A stretch of 64,000 nucleotides of DNA. Origin: Actinomadura pelletieri DSM 43383. GTDB lineage: Bacteria > Actinomycetota > Actinomycetes > Streptosporangiales > Streptosporangiaceae. Below are positions 24,910-33,395 of the stretch, piece after piece. The stretch is from NCBI RefSeq assembly GCF_003634705.1, contig NZ_RBWU01000004.1:740236-804235 (forward strand). The letters are read 5' to 3'. The first letter of the stretch is position 1; the number at the start of each line of letters is the position of its first letter. The notes beneath the pieces were generated by a model. That model saw only the letters and a list, made by a program, of their open reading frames with translations. It was not told where the DNA came from and made no database searches. The translations under genes were made by a program, and so were the position numbers.

Positions 24910-25890
24910 ATGATCGAAGCCGAGAACATCGTGAAGTCGTTCACCGTCCGGTCCAGGTCGGGTTTCCTGCGGCGGACGCGGATGCCGCTGGTCGCGGTGG
25001 ACGGGGTGTCGTTCACGGTCGCCAAGGGCGAGTTCGTGGGGTATCTCGGTCCGAACGGCGCCGGGAAGTCCACGACGATCAAGATGCTGACGGGGATCCT
25101 GACGGCGTCGTCGGGCAGGCTGCGGGTGTGCGGGCTCGACCCGTCGCGGCGGCGCACGTCGCTGGCCCGCCGGATCGGGGTGGTGTTCGGGCAGCGGACG
25201 ACGCTGTGGTGGGACCTGCCGCTGCGCGACAGCCTCACGCTCGTCCGGCGGCTGTACCGCGTCGAGGCCGCCGCGCACCGGGAGCGGTTCGCCGAGCTGA
25301 CGGCGCTGCTGGAGCTGGAGCCGTTCCTGGACACGCCGGTCCGGCAGCTCAGCCTGGGGCAGCGGATGCGCGGTGACCTCGCCGCCGCGCTGCTGCACGA
25401 CCCGGAGCTGCTCGTCCTGGACGAGCCGACGATCGGCTTGGACGTGGTGAGCAAGGCGACCGTCCGCGAGTTCCTGGAACGTATCAACGCCGAGCGCGGC
25501 ACCACGATCCTCCTGACCACGCACGACCTCGGCGACATCGAGCGGCTGTGCCGCCGCGTCCTGATCATCGACCATGGACGGCTCGCCTATGACGGCGCCC
25601 TGGACGAGTTGCGCCGGACCGTGGACGCCGACCGGCTGCTGGTCGTCGAACTGGAGCGGCCGGGTCCGCCGATCGTGTTGGACGGCATCCAGGCGGAGCG
25701 GGTGGAGGGGCCGCGACAGTGGCTGCGGCTGCCGCGCTCGGCGAACGCGGCGACGGTGGTGGCCGAGCTGACCCGCGTCCACCAGGTCCGTGACATCTCG
25801 CTACGGGAGGCGGGGATCGAGGACGTGCTCGCCGCCCTCTACCGGGGCGACCGCGCGTACCGGCGTCCGGGACGTCCCGTGGCGCCGTGA
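24910..25890 (+). CDS. ABC transporter ATP-binding protein
   Basis: A 326-residue ATPase of the two-permease exporter. Walker A is GPNGAGKST (residues 47-55), the signature is LSLGQRMRGDLAAALLHDPE, Walker B is LLVLDEPTIGLD, and the switch is LLTTHDLGDIERLC. The insertion SRSGFLRRTRMP before the core and the C-terminal ~90-residue extension are typical of this group, which includes antibiotic and polysaccharide exporters. The start is ATG 24910, nine bases after GCTGAGG; GTG 24904 is in frame and also possible. Confidence 0.93.
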   Translation: MIEAENIVKSFTVRSRSGFLRRTRMPLVAVDGVSFTVAKGEFVGYLGPNGAGKSTTIKMLTGILTASSGRLRVCGLDPSRRRTSLARRIGVVFGQRTTLWWDLPLRDSLTLVRRLYRVEAAAHRERFAELTALLELEPFLDTPVRQLSLGQRMRGDLAAALLHDPELLVLDEPTIGLDVVSKATVREFLERINAERGTTILLTTHDLGDIERLCRRVLIIDHGRLAYDGALDELRRTVDADRLLVVELERPGPPIVLDGIQAERVEGPRQWLRLPRSANAATVVAELTRVHQVRDISLREAGIEDVLAALYRGDRAYRRPGRPVAP

Positions 25891-25921
25891 CGAGCCGTCC
25901 CGGGAGTGGGGTGTCGTCGGG

Positions 25922-26392
25922 TCAGCGTTGGGCGCGGGCGTAGAAGTCCATGTCGGCGGCGTCCTCGTCGTCGTGGGAACTCCAGCGGCGCGGCGCCCAC
26001 GCGGGCATCAGCAGCGCCAGGCCCATCATCGCGTACACGCCGGAGCCGAGCAGCATCCGCAGGCCGAAGTCCATGTCCCCGGCGGGCGGCACCCTGCCGG
26101 GCAGGTCGAGGACGCCGTCCGGGTCGACGAGGAACCAGCCGGAGAAGCCGAGCAGCGCCAGCGCGGGCACCAGCGAGACCAGCGGCGACGCCCAGCGCGC
26201 GACGATGACCACGCCCATCACCAGGCCCACGGCGGCGAGCAGGGCGAACGCTCCGTAGATGCGGGTGCGGTCGGTGATCTCCTGGCCGGTGCCGTCGAAG
26301 GACTGTCCGGCCTGCACGTATCCCCAGGCCGCGCCGTACACCAGCCCGGGCGTCAGCAGGACGCCGAGGAAGAAGCCGAACGCATGACGCAC
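25922..26392 (-). CDS. Four-helix membrane protein of unknown function
   Basis: A 156-residue protein with four clear membrane segments (about residues 5-25, 46-67, 70-88 and 108-130) and a charged C-terminus WSSHDDEDAADMDFYARAQR. I do not recognise a family. The short loop DPDGVLDLPGRVPPAGDMDFG lies between helices 3 and 4. It converges on the ABC exporter operon with only 31 bases between stops. The codon use is normal for the chromosome, so it is very likely a real gene. Confidence 0.72.
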   Translation of the reverse strand: MRHAFGFFLGVLLTPGLVYGAAWGYVQAGQSFDGTGQEITDRTRIYGAFALLAAVGLVMGVVIVARWASPLVSLVPALALLGFSGWFLVDPDGVLDLPGRVPPAGDMDFGLRMLLGSGVYAMMGLALLMPAWAPRRWSSHDDEDAADMDFYARAQR

Positions 26393-26616
26393 CGCGCATC
26401 ACTTCCATTCGTTCCGAGGCCGCCCCAATTGCAACATGTGCATCGGGCATAGCGCAGTAAAACCGCCCAATAACGGACTCGAAGAACTGGTTGCGCACGG
26501 TGACCATGGACCTACTGGGAGCATGGGCGCGGACGTCGCACATAACGAAATCGATCCAGGGCACCGTGCTCTCGACCGCCTCGGCGAGGGCCCGGAACGC
26601 GCACGGGGGGAACCAG

Positions 26617-28659
26617 GTGATCCAGTTTCTGGACCGCACCGCCGCGACGGGCGAGCGGACGACGCCGACGCGGGTGACACGGCTCGTGGACGCGTTCACC
26701 GACCAGGTGGTGCTGTTGTTCGCGACGTGGACGGTCGTCTTCCATCTCGGACTGCTGTTCCACCCGTCCACGTCCGTGTTGCTCCTGGTGTGGCTCGTCG
26801 GCGCGGTCGCGATCGCCCTGGTGTACGCGGCCCGGCGCGGCTGGTGGGCCGGGCTGGTGTGGCGGAAGCCCTCCGACGCGGCGGTGCCGGGGGCGGTGCC
26901 GCGTGCGCTGGTGGTCGTGGCCGTCGGGGCGGGCGTCGTGGCGGGAACGTGCGCGGGCCTGCACCCGTCCGGCGTTCCCTGGTGGTGCGCGTGGGTTCCG
27001 GGGATCGTCAGCGTCGCCGCGTCAGCCGCCGCCCTGCTCGTCCGCCGCACGGGCACCGGCATCGAGGGCGGTCCTCCTCCGGTCGAGAACCACCCGGACG
27101 GTCGAGACGAGGAGACTCGGTGGGGAACGCCGGTCGCGCTCCTCACCGGCGCCGGGTTCGCCGTCGCGTCGCTGTTCATCGTGAACACCGACGGAGACGA
27201 CGCGTACTTCGTCTCGCGTTCGGTGGCGACCGCCGCGACCGGCGAGATCCCGCACAAGGACGTCATCTTCACCCCGGGGACGGCGGACGAGATCTCCGGT
27301 GAGCCGCCGGTGGCGTCGATCGAGGTCCTCGCCGGGGCCGTCGCACGGGTGCTCGGCGTCCACGGGGCGTCCTTCGTCTGGTACGCGCTGCTGCCCGCGG
27401 TGACGTTCCTCGCGGTCTGGGCGCTCTGGCGGCTCGTCCGGTCCTGGGCGCCGCGTCACGCCGTCCTGTGCTTCGCGGTCGGGGCGGTCTACCTGCTGTG
27501 GAGCGGGACGAGCCGGGCATCGCTCGGCTCGTTCCATCTGCTGCGCATGTGGCAGGGAAAGGCGGTGCTGGTGTCGGTGCTGGTGCCGCTGCTCCTGGTG
27601 TACCTGACGCGGTGGGCGGAACGGCGGTCCCGGGGCGACCTCGCGCTCCTCGGCGCCACCGGGATCGCGGCGACCGGGCTGACCTCGTCCGCCGCGTTCG
27701 TCGTGCCGCTGGTCGTCGGGGCCGCCGCCGTGGCGTTGGTCGCCGCCGGTCGCGTCCGGACCGGGCTCGCCGCGTGCGTCGCGGCGGTCTACCCGATCGG
27801 GTCGGGCCTCGCCGTGAAGCTGTTCTACGGCGACACGACCGTGCCCGGGACCGTGCACGACGCCCCGGGAAGCTATCGGTGGGTCCTGTTGCACGGCGCG
27901 CTCGGCGTGATCGGCGGGTGCGCGGTGTGGCTGTCGCCGTGGACGGCCCGGCGCGGCGTCCCCGCGCTGCTGGCCGCCGGGGTGGCGGCGGTCCTGACGG
28001 TACTGGTCGTCCCCGGCGTCCTGGAGACGGCCGCGGATCTGTCGGGCGCGGGACAGGTGCTCTGGCGGACGATGTGGGTCGTCCCCGCCCCGGCACTGAT
28101 CGGTCTGCTGGCCTCGGTGCGACTTCCCGCCGGACGATGGCCGGGGCCGGTGCGCGTCGGCGCGGCGGGCGTCCCGGCCGCCCTGCTGGTCGTGGCGCTG
28201 GTCGTGGGCGGGACTCCGGTGTGGTCCGAGTCGAACGGCTCCAGGGTGGCGTCGCGTCCGGCGTGGAAGGTCCCGCCGGGCTCCGTCGGCACGGCGCGGG
28301 ACGTGGTCGAGATCGCCGGGCCGGGCGGTCTGGTGCTGATGCCGACCGGGGTCATGCGGGTGGTTCCACTGCTGACCGTCCGCACCCAAGCCGTCAATCC
28401 GAACAGCCATTACCTGAAGTTGTTGCCGGTGGATCCGCGGGTCATCCGTGACCGGCAGGTGCTGTCCGCGGCGGTGCGCCGGTCGTCCGGTCGCAAACCG
28501 GAGGCGTCCGAGGTCGCGGCGGCGCTGTCACGCGCAGGGGTGGACGTGGCGTGCGCGTACCCCGGTGACGAACGCGGCCTCGCCCTGTTGGAGAAGGCCG
28601 GATACGACGAGGAACGGCGCGTCGGCAATCTCCGTTGCCTCCTCCCTCCACGAAGCTGA
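26617..28659 (+). CDS. Large polytopic membrane protein of unknown function
   Basis: A 680-residue protein with about 14 hydrophobic segments and a soluble C-terminal part (~580-680). The first large outside loop contains FIVNTDGDDAYFVSRSVATA and PPVASIEVLAGAVARVLG. The alternation of long hydrophobic helices and one acidic loop resembles glycosyltransferase-like or DUF6077-type membrane proteins, but I cannot name the reaction. The start chosen is GTG 26617, preceded at the right distance by GGGGGGAA; the frame is open further upstream but without conserved character. It is not obviously in an operon. Confidence 0.7.
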   Translation: MIQFLDRTAATGERTTPTRVTRLVDAFTDQVVLLFATWTVVFHLGLLFHPSTSVLLLVWLVGAVAIALVYAARRGWWAGLVWRKPSDAAVPGAVPRALVVVAVGAGVVAGTCAGLHPSGVPWWCAWVPGIVSVAASAAALLVRRTGTGIEGGPPPVENHPDGRDEETRWGTPVALLTGAGFAVASLFIVNTDGDDAYFVSRSVATAATGEIPHKDVIFTPGTADEISGEPPVASIEVLAGAVARVLGVHGASFVWYALLPAVTFLAVWALWRLVRSWAPRHAVLCFAVGAVYLLWSGTSRASLGSFHLLRMWQGKAVLVSVLVPLLLVYLTRWAERRSRGDLALLGATGIAATGLTSSAAFVVPLVVGAAAVALVAAGRVRTGLAACVAAVYPIGSGLAVKLFYGDTTVPGTVHDAPGSYRWVLLHGALGVIGGCAVWLSPWTARRGVPALLAAGVAAVLTVLVVPGVLETAADLSGAGQVLWRTMWVVPAPALIGLLASVRLPAGRWPGPVRVGAAGVPAALLVVALVVGGTPVWSESNGSRVASRPAWKVPPGSVGTARDVVEIAGPGGLVLMPTGVMRVVPLLTVRTQAVNPNSHYLKLLPVDPRVIRDRQVLSAAVRRSSGRKPEASEVAAALSRAGVDVACAYPGDERGLALLEKAGYDEERRVGNLRCLLPPRS

Positions 28660-28751
28660 CCTCCCCTGACCAATTCTTGGTGCTTTGTTTTGGGGGTCGC
28701 TATTTGGGCATCGGCGTTCCAGTCGATCCGACGCATGTTGGAGGGAACACC

Positions 28752-29339
28752 ATGTCGACCGCGATATTGGTCGTCATCATCGTCATCGTCGTCGCCGCCA
28801 TCGTCGCGGCGGCGTATCTCGCCCGGTCCGGGGCACGGACGCGGCAACTCAAGCAGCGCTTCGGTCCCGAGTACGACCGGGCCGTGGAGAAGCACGGCGG
28901 TCGCGCCGCCGCCGAGCGGGAGCTGCGCTCCCGTGAGGAGCGCCACGAGGAACTCGACCTGCGCGAACTGGACCCGCAGCGGCGGGAGCGGTACCGCGAG
29001 CAGTGGGTCGGCGTCCAGGAACGCTTCGTCGACAACCCCGGGGCGGCGGTCGAGCAGGCCGACGGCCTCCTCACCGTGGTGATGGGCGAGCGCGGCTACC
29101 CGACGCACGGCTTCGAGGAGAAGGTCGCCCACCTGTCGGTGGAGCACGGCCGCACGATGGACCACTACCGGCGCGCCCACACCATCAGCGGCCGGGCCAA
29201 GGCCGGGGAGGCGTCCACCGAGGACCTGCGGCAGGCCATGGTGCACTACCGCGCCCTCTTCGAGGAACTGCTGGCCACCCCCACCGGCGGACCCACCGAG
29301 CGGGCGAGCCACGCCGACGGCCGGACCACGAGGAGCTGA
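28752..29339 (+). CDS. Single-pass membrane protein, paralogue of the next gene's C-terminus
   Basis: A 195-residue protein with an N-terminal membrane anchor made almost only of Ile/Val/Ala (residues 5-25), then a charged helical domain. The segment RYREQWVGVQERFVDNPGAAVEQADGLL (~residue 82) and LRQAMVHYRALFEELL (~162) recur as RFRERWHEVQAAFVDDPAASVRQADELA and LRQTLRDYRDLLNRVI in the next gene, so the two share a homologous domain. Similar small secreted or anchored proteins are common in actinobacteria without known function. The ATG follows GGAGGG. The next gene starts seven bases after its stop. Confidence 0.75.
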   Translation: MSTAILVVIIVIVVAAIVAAAYLARSGARTRQLKQRFGPEYDRAVEKHGGRAAAERELRSREERHEELDLRELDPQRRERYREQWVGVQERFVDNPGAAVEQADGLLTVVMGERGYPTHGFEEKVAHLSVEHGRTMDHYRRAHTISGRAKAGEASTEDLRQAMVHYRALFEELLATPTGGPTERASHADGRTTRS

Positions 29340-29345
29340 CCCCCG

Positions 29346-30281
29346 ATGGAGCACAGACGACCCGACATCCGCGCCGCGGAAACGGGCGAACCCGGCGGCG
29401 CCGACACGCACGTCGCGGGTCCGGCACCGAAGCCCCCGGCGTTTGACGCCCCGGGCCCCACTCCCCTACCCCCCACCACGACAGAACAACGCACCCCAAG
29501 AGAAGGGCTCACCCCGGCTGAACAGCGCGCCTCGGGTGAAGAGCGAAGCCCAGGCGGACGACACAACCCGGGCGTAGGACCCATCTCGGGCGAACAGCGC
29601 ACCCCCGTAGAGGGACGCGCCTCTGCCGAACAACACCCGCCGGGCGTAGGGCACGCCCCGGGCGAGCAGCGCACCCCGCGAGAAGGGCACACCCGGGGTG
29701 AACAGCACACCCTGGGCAAAGAACACGCCCCAGGCGGAGCGCACGCCCCGGGCGGACAGCACACCCCGGGCGAAGGACGCACCCCGGGCATTGAGCGCAC
29801 CTCAGGGGAACAGCACACCCTCGACAAAGAACACGCCCCGGGCGAGCAGCGCACCCTGGGCAAGGAGCACGCCCCAGGTGAGCAACTCACGCCGGGCGAA
29901 GGGCGCACCTCGGCTGGGCGGCACACCGCGGGTGGAGGGCACATCGCGGGTGAACAGCACGCTCCGGGTGTCGGGGGCGCCGCGGTGGAGCGGTCCGGTG
30001 TGGTGGGGCAGCGGGAGAAGCTGCTCGGGCCCGACGAGACGGGGCGGTTTCGGGAGCGGTGGCACGAGGTTCAGGCGGCGTTCGTCGACGACCCGGCCGC
30101 CTCGGTGCGGCAGGCGGACGAGTTGGCCGCCGAGGCCGTCGACGCGCTCGGGCGCGTGCTCAGCGTGCACCGCCGGACGCTCGCCGAGGGACTGGAGCAG
30201 CGCAACGGCACCGACACCGAGCGGCTCCGCCAGACGCTGCGCGACTATCGGGACCTGCTGAACCGGGTCATCGACGCCTGA
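29346..30281 (+). CDS. Hexapeptide-repeat protein with C-terminal helical domain
   Basis: A 311-residue protein without signal peptide or membrane segment. Residues 45-212 consist of 28 consecutive hexapeptides with consensus P-G-E-[QG]-[RH]-[TA] (for example PGEQRT, LGKEHA, PGEGRT), hydrophilic and presumably extended. Residues ~217-311 form a charged helical domain homologous to the C-terminal part of the preceding gene. The product is therefore a repeat linker joined to the shared domain. It starts seven bases downstream of that gene and must be co-transcribed. The function is unknown. The repeat is not of the pentapeptide (A[D/N]LXX) or left-handed beta-helix type. Confidence 0.72.
   Translation: MEHRRPDIRAAETGEPGGADTHVAGPAPKPPAFDAPGPTPLPPTTTEQRTPREGLTPAEQRASGEERSPGGRHNPGVGPISGEQRTPVEGRASAEQHPPGVGHAPGEQRTPREGHTRGEQHTLGKEHAPGGAHAPGGQHTPGEGRTPGIERTSGEQHTLDKEHAPGEQRTLGKEHAPGEQLTPGEGRTSAGRHTAGGGHIAGEQHAPGVGGAAVERSGVVGQREKLLGPDETGRFRERWHEVQAAFVDDPAASVRQADELAAEAVDALGRVLSVHRRTLAEGLEQRNGTDTERLRQTLRDYRDLLNRVIDA
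29478..29981 (+). repeat. 28 degenerate 18-bp units encoding hexapeptides
   Basis: Each unit is a variant of an 18-base sequence like CCGGGCGAACAGCGCACC, kept strictly in frame. Variation is mostly non-silent, yet the glycine and the fourth to sixth positions are conserved. The pattern points to repeated in-frame duplication with divergence. Confidence 0.85.
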
Positions 30282-30286
30282 CATGC

Positions 30287-30328
30287 ACCCGGCCCGGCGG
30301 TCGAGGCGCCGGACCGTCCGGGCCGGGT
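30287..30328 (+). terminator. Hairpin after the hexapeptide-repeat gene
   Basis: ACCCGGCCCGG (30287-30297) pairs perfectly with CCGGGCCGGGT (30318-30328). It lies between the repeat gene and the AraC gene; there is no T-run. Confidence 0.6.
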
Positions 30329-30342
30329 GGTAAGACTGACCC

Positions 30343-31170
30343 ATGGGCGACAGGCCGGTCGAGTTCGATGACCAGGGCGGATGGTGGCTGGCGAGGGGTC
30401 GGCCACATCCGGCGCTGCGCCCGTTCCTGCGCTCCTATGACGGTTACTGGGAGCCCGAAGTCGTCCCGACCCGGATGCGGACGCTGCCGACCCGCGCCAC
30501 CGTCGTTCTCATCAACCTGGGGCCACCGCTCTACCTGGAGGTCCCCGGCGGCGCCGGCGGCCGGGAGTACGGCTCTTTCATCGCCGGGATGCACGATGGC
30601 CACGGCATGTACGTCAGCCCCGGCGGGCAGCGCGGCATCCAGCTCGACGTGACCCCGCTCGGCGCCTACACCCTCTTCGGCGTTCCGATGTCCCGGCTCA
30701 CCAATCTCGCCGTGGAGCTGTCCGAGTTGCTCGGGCACGGCGCGGACGCGCTGGTGGAGCGGCTCGGGAACACCGCGTCATGGGTTGAGCGGTTCGACGT
30801 CCTCGACCGGTTCCTGCTGCGGCGGCTGGAGAGCGGTCCCGTGCCCGACCGGGAGGTGGTCAGGGCGTGGCGGCTGCTGAACGCCGATCCCGCCGTCCCG
30901 GTCGCCGACATCGCCGCCGACGTGGGCTGGAGCCGCAGGCATCTCACCCACCGGTTCCGGGAGCAGGCCGGGCTGCCGCCCAAGGTGATGGGCCGCGTGT
31001 TCCGCTTCCGGCACGCCGTGGAGCTGCTGACCGGTGGCGTCGGGCTCGCCGACGCCGCGTCCGTCTGCGGCTACTACGACCAGGCGCATCTCAACCGCGA
31101 GTTCCGCGCCCTGTCGGGCTGCACCCCGACCGAGCTGCTCGGCGGGCAGTTGGAGCTGCAGCCCGGGTGA
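30343..31170 (+). CDS. AraC-family transcriptional regulator
   Basis: A 275-residue regulator. The C-terminal double helix-turn-helix is clear (VADIAADVGWSRRHLTHRFREQAGLPPKVM, then LADAASVCGYYDQAHLNREFRALSGCTPTELL, about residues 185-265). The N-terminal ~160 residues look like the cupin-like ligand domain of the DUF6597/AraC group (ATVVLINLGPPLYLEVPGG). It faces the SMR-LLM operon tail to tail, so its target is not shown by divergence. The start is ATG 30343. Confidence 0.87.
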   Translation: MGDRPVEFDDQGGWWLARGRPHPALRPFLRSYDGYWEPEVVPTRMRTLPTRATVVLINLGPPLYLEVPGGAGGREYGSFIAGMHDGHGMYVSPGGQRGIQLDVTPLGAYTLFGVPMSRLTNLAVELSELLGHGADALVERLGNTASWVERFDVLDRFLLRRLESGPVPDREVVRAWRLLNADPAVPVADIAADVGWSRRHLTHRFREQAGLPPKVMGRVFRFRHAVELLTGGVGLADAASVCGYYDQAHLNREFRALSGCTPTELLGGQLELQPG

Positions 31171-31178
31171 GGGGCCGG

Positions 31179-31508
31179 TCAGCCCTGGTGCACTCCCCCA
31201 CCCAGGTTGATCACGATCACGCCCACCACGACGATCACCGCGCCGACGATGGTGAGCGGTCTGACCGGTTCGTCGAACAGCAGCACACCGCCCGCGAACG
31301 CGCCGATCGTGCCGAGCGCGGACCAGATCGCGTAGACGGGGCCGACGTTCAGCGACGTCAGCGCCTTCGCCATGAACACGAAAGAGATCACGTACCCGGC
31401 CACCACCACCAGCGACGGCCACAGCTTCGTGAACCCCTCGGAGGCGCGCATCGACAGCGTCGCGGTGACCTCGAACGCGATCGCGAAGGCCAGCAGTACG
31501 AACGGCAT
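31179..31508 (-). CDS. SMR-family multidrug efflux protein
   Basis: A 109-residue small multidrug resistance protein with four membrane helices. The essential membrane-embedded acidic residue is Glu13 in AIAFEVTATLSM, and the family block LTSLNVGPVYAIWSALGTIG follows. It would export cationic drugs or guanidinium-type compounds as a dimer using the proton gradient. Its ATG overlaps the stop of the LLM oxidoreductase gene by four bases (ATGA), so the two are translationally coupled. No second SMR subunit is adjacent. Confidence 0.92.
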   Translation of the reverse strand: MPFVLLAFAIAFEVTATLSMRASEGFTKLWPSLVVVAGYVISFVFMAKALTSLNVGPVYAIWSALGTIGAFAGGVLLFDEPVRPLTIVGAVIVVVGVIVINLGGGVHQG

Positions 31509-32386
31509 CAGCGACGCTCCCTTCGCTCGGCGTGGTTCGTCGCGATCGTCTCGAAGACCTTGAGGTCGGCGTCGAACGCGGATCCGGGACGCGGCCAGTG
31601 CAGCACGATCTCGGTGATGCCGAGTTCGGCGTAGCGGCCCGCGAGGTCGGCGAACGAGCCGGGCGACTCCAGCCACGGCTCGCCGCTGAAGCCGGTCAGC
31701 AGGATCCGGTCCTCGATCTTGCGGCCGGCCGCCTCGCACGCGGCGTCGAGGGCGTCCAGCCGGGAGCGCACCACGTCCCACGGCTCCCCTTCACCGGCGT
31801 TGGGGCTGGTGACCCAGCCGTCCGCGTACCGGGCGGCGAGCCGCATCCCGCGCGGGCCGTCACCGGCGATGACCAGGGGCACGCGGGGACGCTGCACGCA
31901 GCCCGGCCCCTGGAGGACGTCGCGCGCCGTGTAGTACGTCCCCTCGAAGGTGGTCTCCGGCCGCCGCAGCAGCAGGTCGAGGAGTTCCACCCATTCGGCG
32001 AAGCGGGAGGCGCGCTCGCCCGGCGTCCAGTCGTCCCCGCCGAGGACCCCGGCGTCGGAGTCGCGGTGGGTGCCGCCCGCCCCGATCCCGATCGTCAGCC
32101 GCCCGCCGCCGACATGGTCGATCGTCCTGATCGCGTGCGCGGTGGGGACGGGATGCCGGAAGTTCGCCGAGGTGACCAGGGTGCCGATCCGGAGCCGCGC
32201 GGTGACCGCGGCGGCCGCGGCCAGCGTCGTGTAGGCGTCGTACCAGGGGGTGGTGCCCCGCCACGCGAGATGGTCGTACACCCAGGCGTGCCGGAACCCG
32301 AGGTCCTCGGCGCGCCGCCACAGCTTCCCCGTCTCCGGCCATGACCGCACGGGCCACATCACGGTGCCGATCCTCGGTGCGGTCAC
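31508..32386 (-). CDS. LLM-class flavin-dependent oxidoreductase, probably F420-dependent
   Basis: A 292-residue luciferase-like monooxygenase. WRRAEDLGFRHAWVYDHLAW at the N-terminus, RIGTLVTSANFRHPVPTAH, and GRLTIGIGAGGTHRDSDAGV are the cofactor-binding blocks of the F420-dependent LLM subfamily. The start is GTG 32386 with GGAGGG five bases upstream. It shares an operon, through a four-base overlap, with the SMR exporter, a pairing that suggests detoxification of a small molecule. The substrate is unknown. Confidence 0.85.
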   Translation of the reverse strand: MTAPRIGTVMWPVRSWPETGKLWRRAEDLGFRHAWVYDHLAWRGTTPWYDAYTTLAAAAAVTARLRIGTLVTSANFRHPVPTAHAIRTIDHVGGGRLTIGIGAGGTHRDSDAGVLGGDDWTPGERASRFAEWVELLDLLLRRPETTFEGTYYTARDVLQGPGCVQRPRVPLVIAGDGPRGMRLAARYADGWVTSPNAGEGEPWDVVRSRLDALDAACEAAGRKIEDRILLTGFSGEPWLESPGSFADLAGRYAELGITEIVLHWPRPGSAFDADLKVFETIATNHAERRERR

Positions 32387-32542
32387 CGGTCCCTCCGTCC
32401 TTCGTCCCGGTACGTCCCCGACCCGGGACATGTCCTCAAATAGATCACGACTTCGCACGCGCGAGCCACCGATTCGGGCGCGGCCCTGGCCGGACGCCGA
32501 AGAATGATGTTCGGTGGACGTAGCCGAGCGGAGGAGTACGCG

Positions 32543-33337
32543 ATGTCCGACGAGGACGAGTTCCTGGAGAAGCTGCCCACCGACCTGATCTTCCGGCTGC
32601 CGCCGACGTTCGACGACGTCGAGGACGAGCGCCGCCACCGCAAGGAACGTCTCGCGGCCGCGCTGCGCATCTTCGGAAAGTTCGGCTTCGAGGAGGGCGT
32701 CGCCGGGCACATCACGGCCCGTGACCCCGAACGCGCCGACCATTTCTGGGTCAACCCGTTCGGCGTCTCGTTCAGGCACGTCCGGGTCAGCGACCTGATC
32801 CTGGTGAACCACGCGGGCAAGGTCGTCGAGGGCCGGTACCCCGTCAACGAGGCGGCGTTCGCGATCCACTCGCAGATCCACCAGGCGCGGCCGGACGTGG
32901 TCGCCGCCGCGCACAGCCACTCCACCTATGGGCGCGCCCTCTCCGCGCTCGGGCAGCGGCTGGAGCCGATCACGCAGGACGTGTGCGCCTTCTACCAGGA
33001 CCACGGGCTGTTCGACGACTACACCGGCGTCGTCACCGATCTGGAGGAGGGAAAGCGCATCGCCGCGGCCCTCGGCTCGACCAAGGCGGTCGTCCTCCGC
33101 AACCACGGCCTGCTCACGGTCGGCGACACCGTCGATGCCGCCGCCTGGTGGTTCATCACGATGGAACGCTCCTGCCAGGTGCAGCTCCTCGCCAAGGCCG
33201 CCGGGCCGGTCGTCCCGATCGAGCACGACAACGCCGTGCTCACCCACGACCAGATCGGCAACGACCTCGTCGGCTGGATCAACTACCAGCCCCTCCACGA
33301 CCAGATCGTCCGCGAGCAGCCCGACCTGTTCGACTGA
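32543..33337 (+). CDS. Class II aldolase/adducin family protein
   Basis: A 264-residue protein of the zinc-dependent class II aldolase fold. EEGVAGHITARDPE, VNEAAFAIHSQIHQARPDVVAAAHSHSTYGRALSAL and VLRNHGLLTVG hold the three metal-binding histidines and the glycine-rich phosphate region. Members cleave or epimerise sugar phosphates (fuculose-1-phosphate, ribulose-5-phosphate) or have unknown substrates. Many actinobacterial proteins of this length belong to an uncharacterised branch. The ATG follows GGAGG. The Gfo/Idh/MocA gene 58 bases downstream may share the transcript. Confidence 0.87.
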   Translation: MSDEDEFLEKLPTDLIFRLPPTFDDVEDERRHRKERLAAALRIFGKFGFEEGVAGHITARDPERADHFWVNPFGVSFRHVRVSDLILVNHAGKVVEGRYPVNEAAFAIHSQIHQARPDVVAAAHSHSTYGRALSALGQRLEPITQDVCAFYQDHGLFDDYTGVVTDLEEGKRIAAALGSTKAVVLRNHGLLTVGDTVDAAAWWFITMERSCQVQLLAKAAGPVVPIEHDNAVLTHDQIGNDLVGWINYQPLHDQIVREQPDLFD

Positions 33338-33395
33338 CGCCGCTCCGGGCCGCCCGGTCCCCCGCCGTCGCCACGCCATCGGTCATGATGCGGGG

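Noticed and set aside
29246..29944. Minus-strand Cys/Pro/Ser-rich repeat ORF
   Set aside because: It is the complement of the hexapeptide-repeat gene; the plus strand has the ribosome-binding context and the C-terminal domain.
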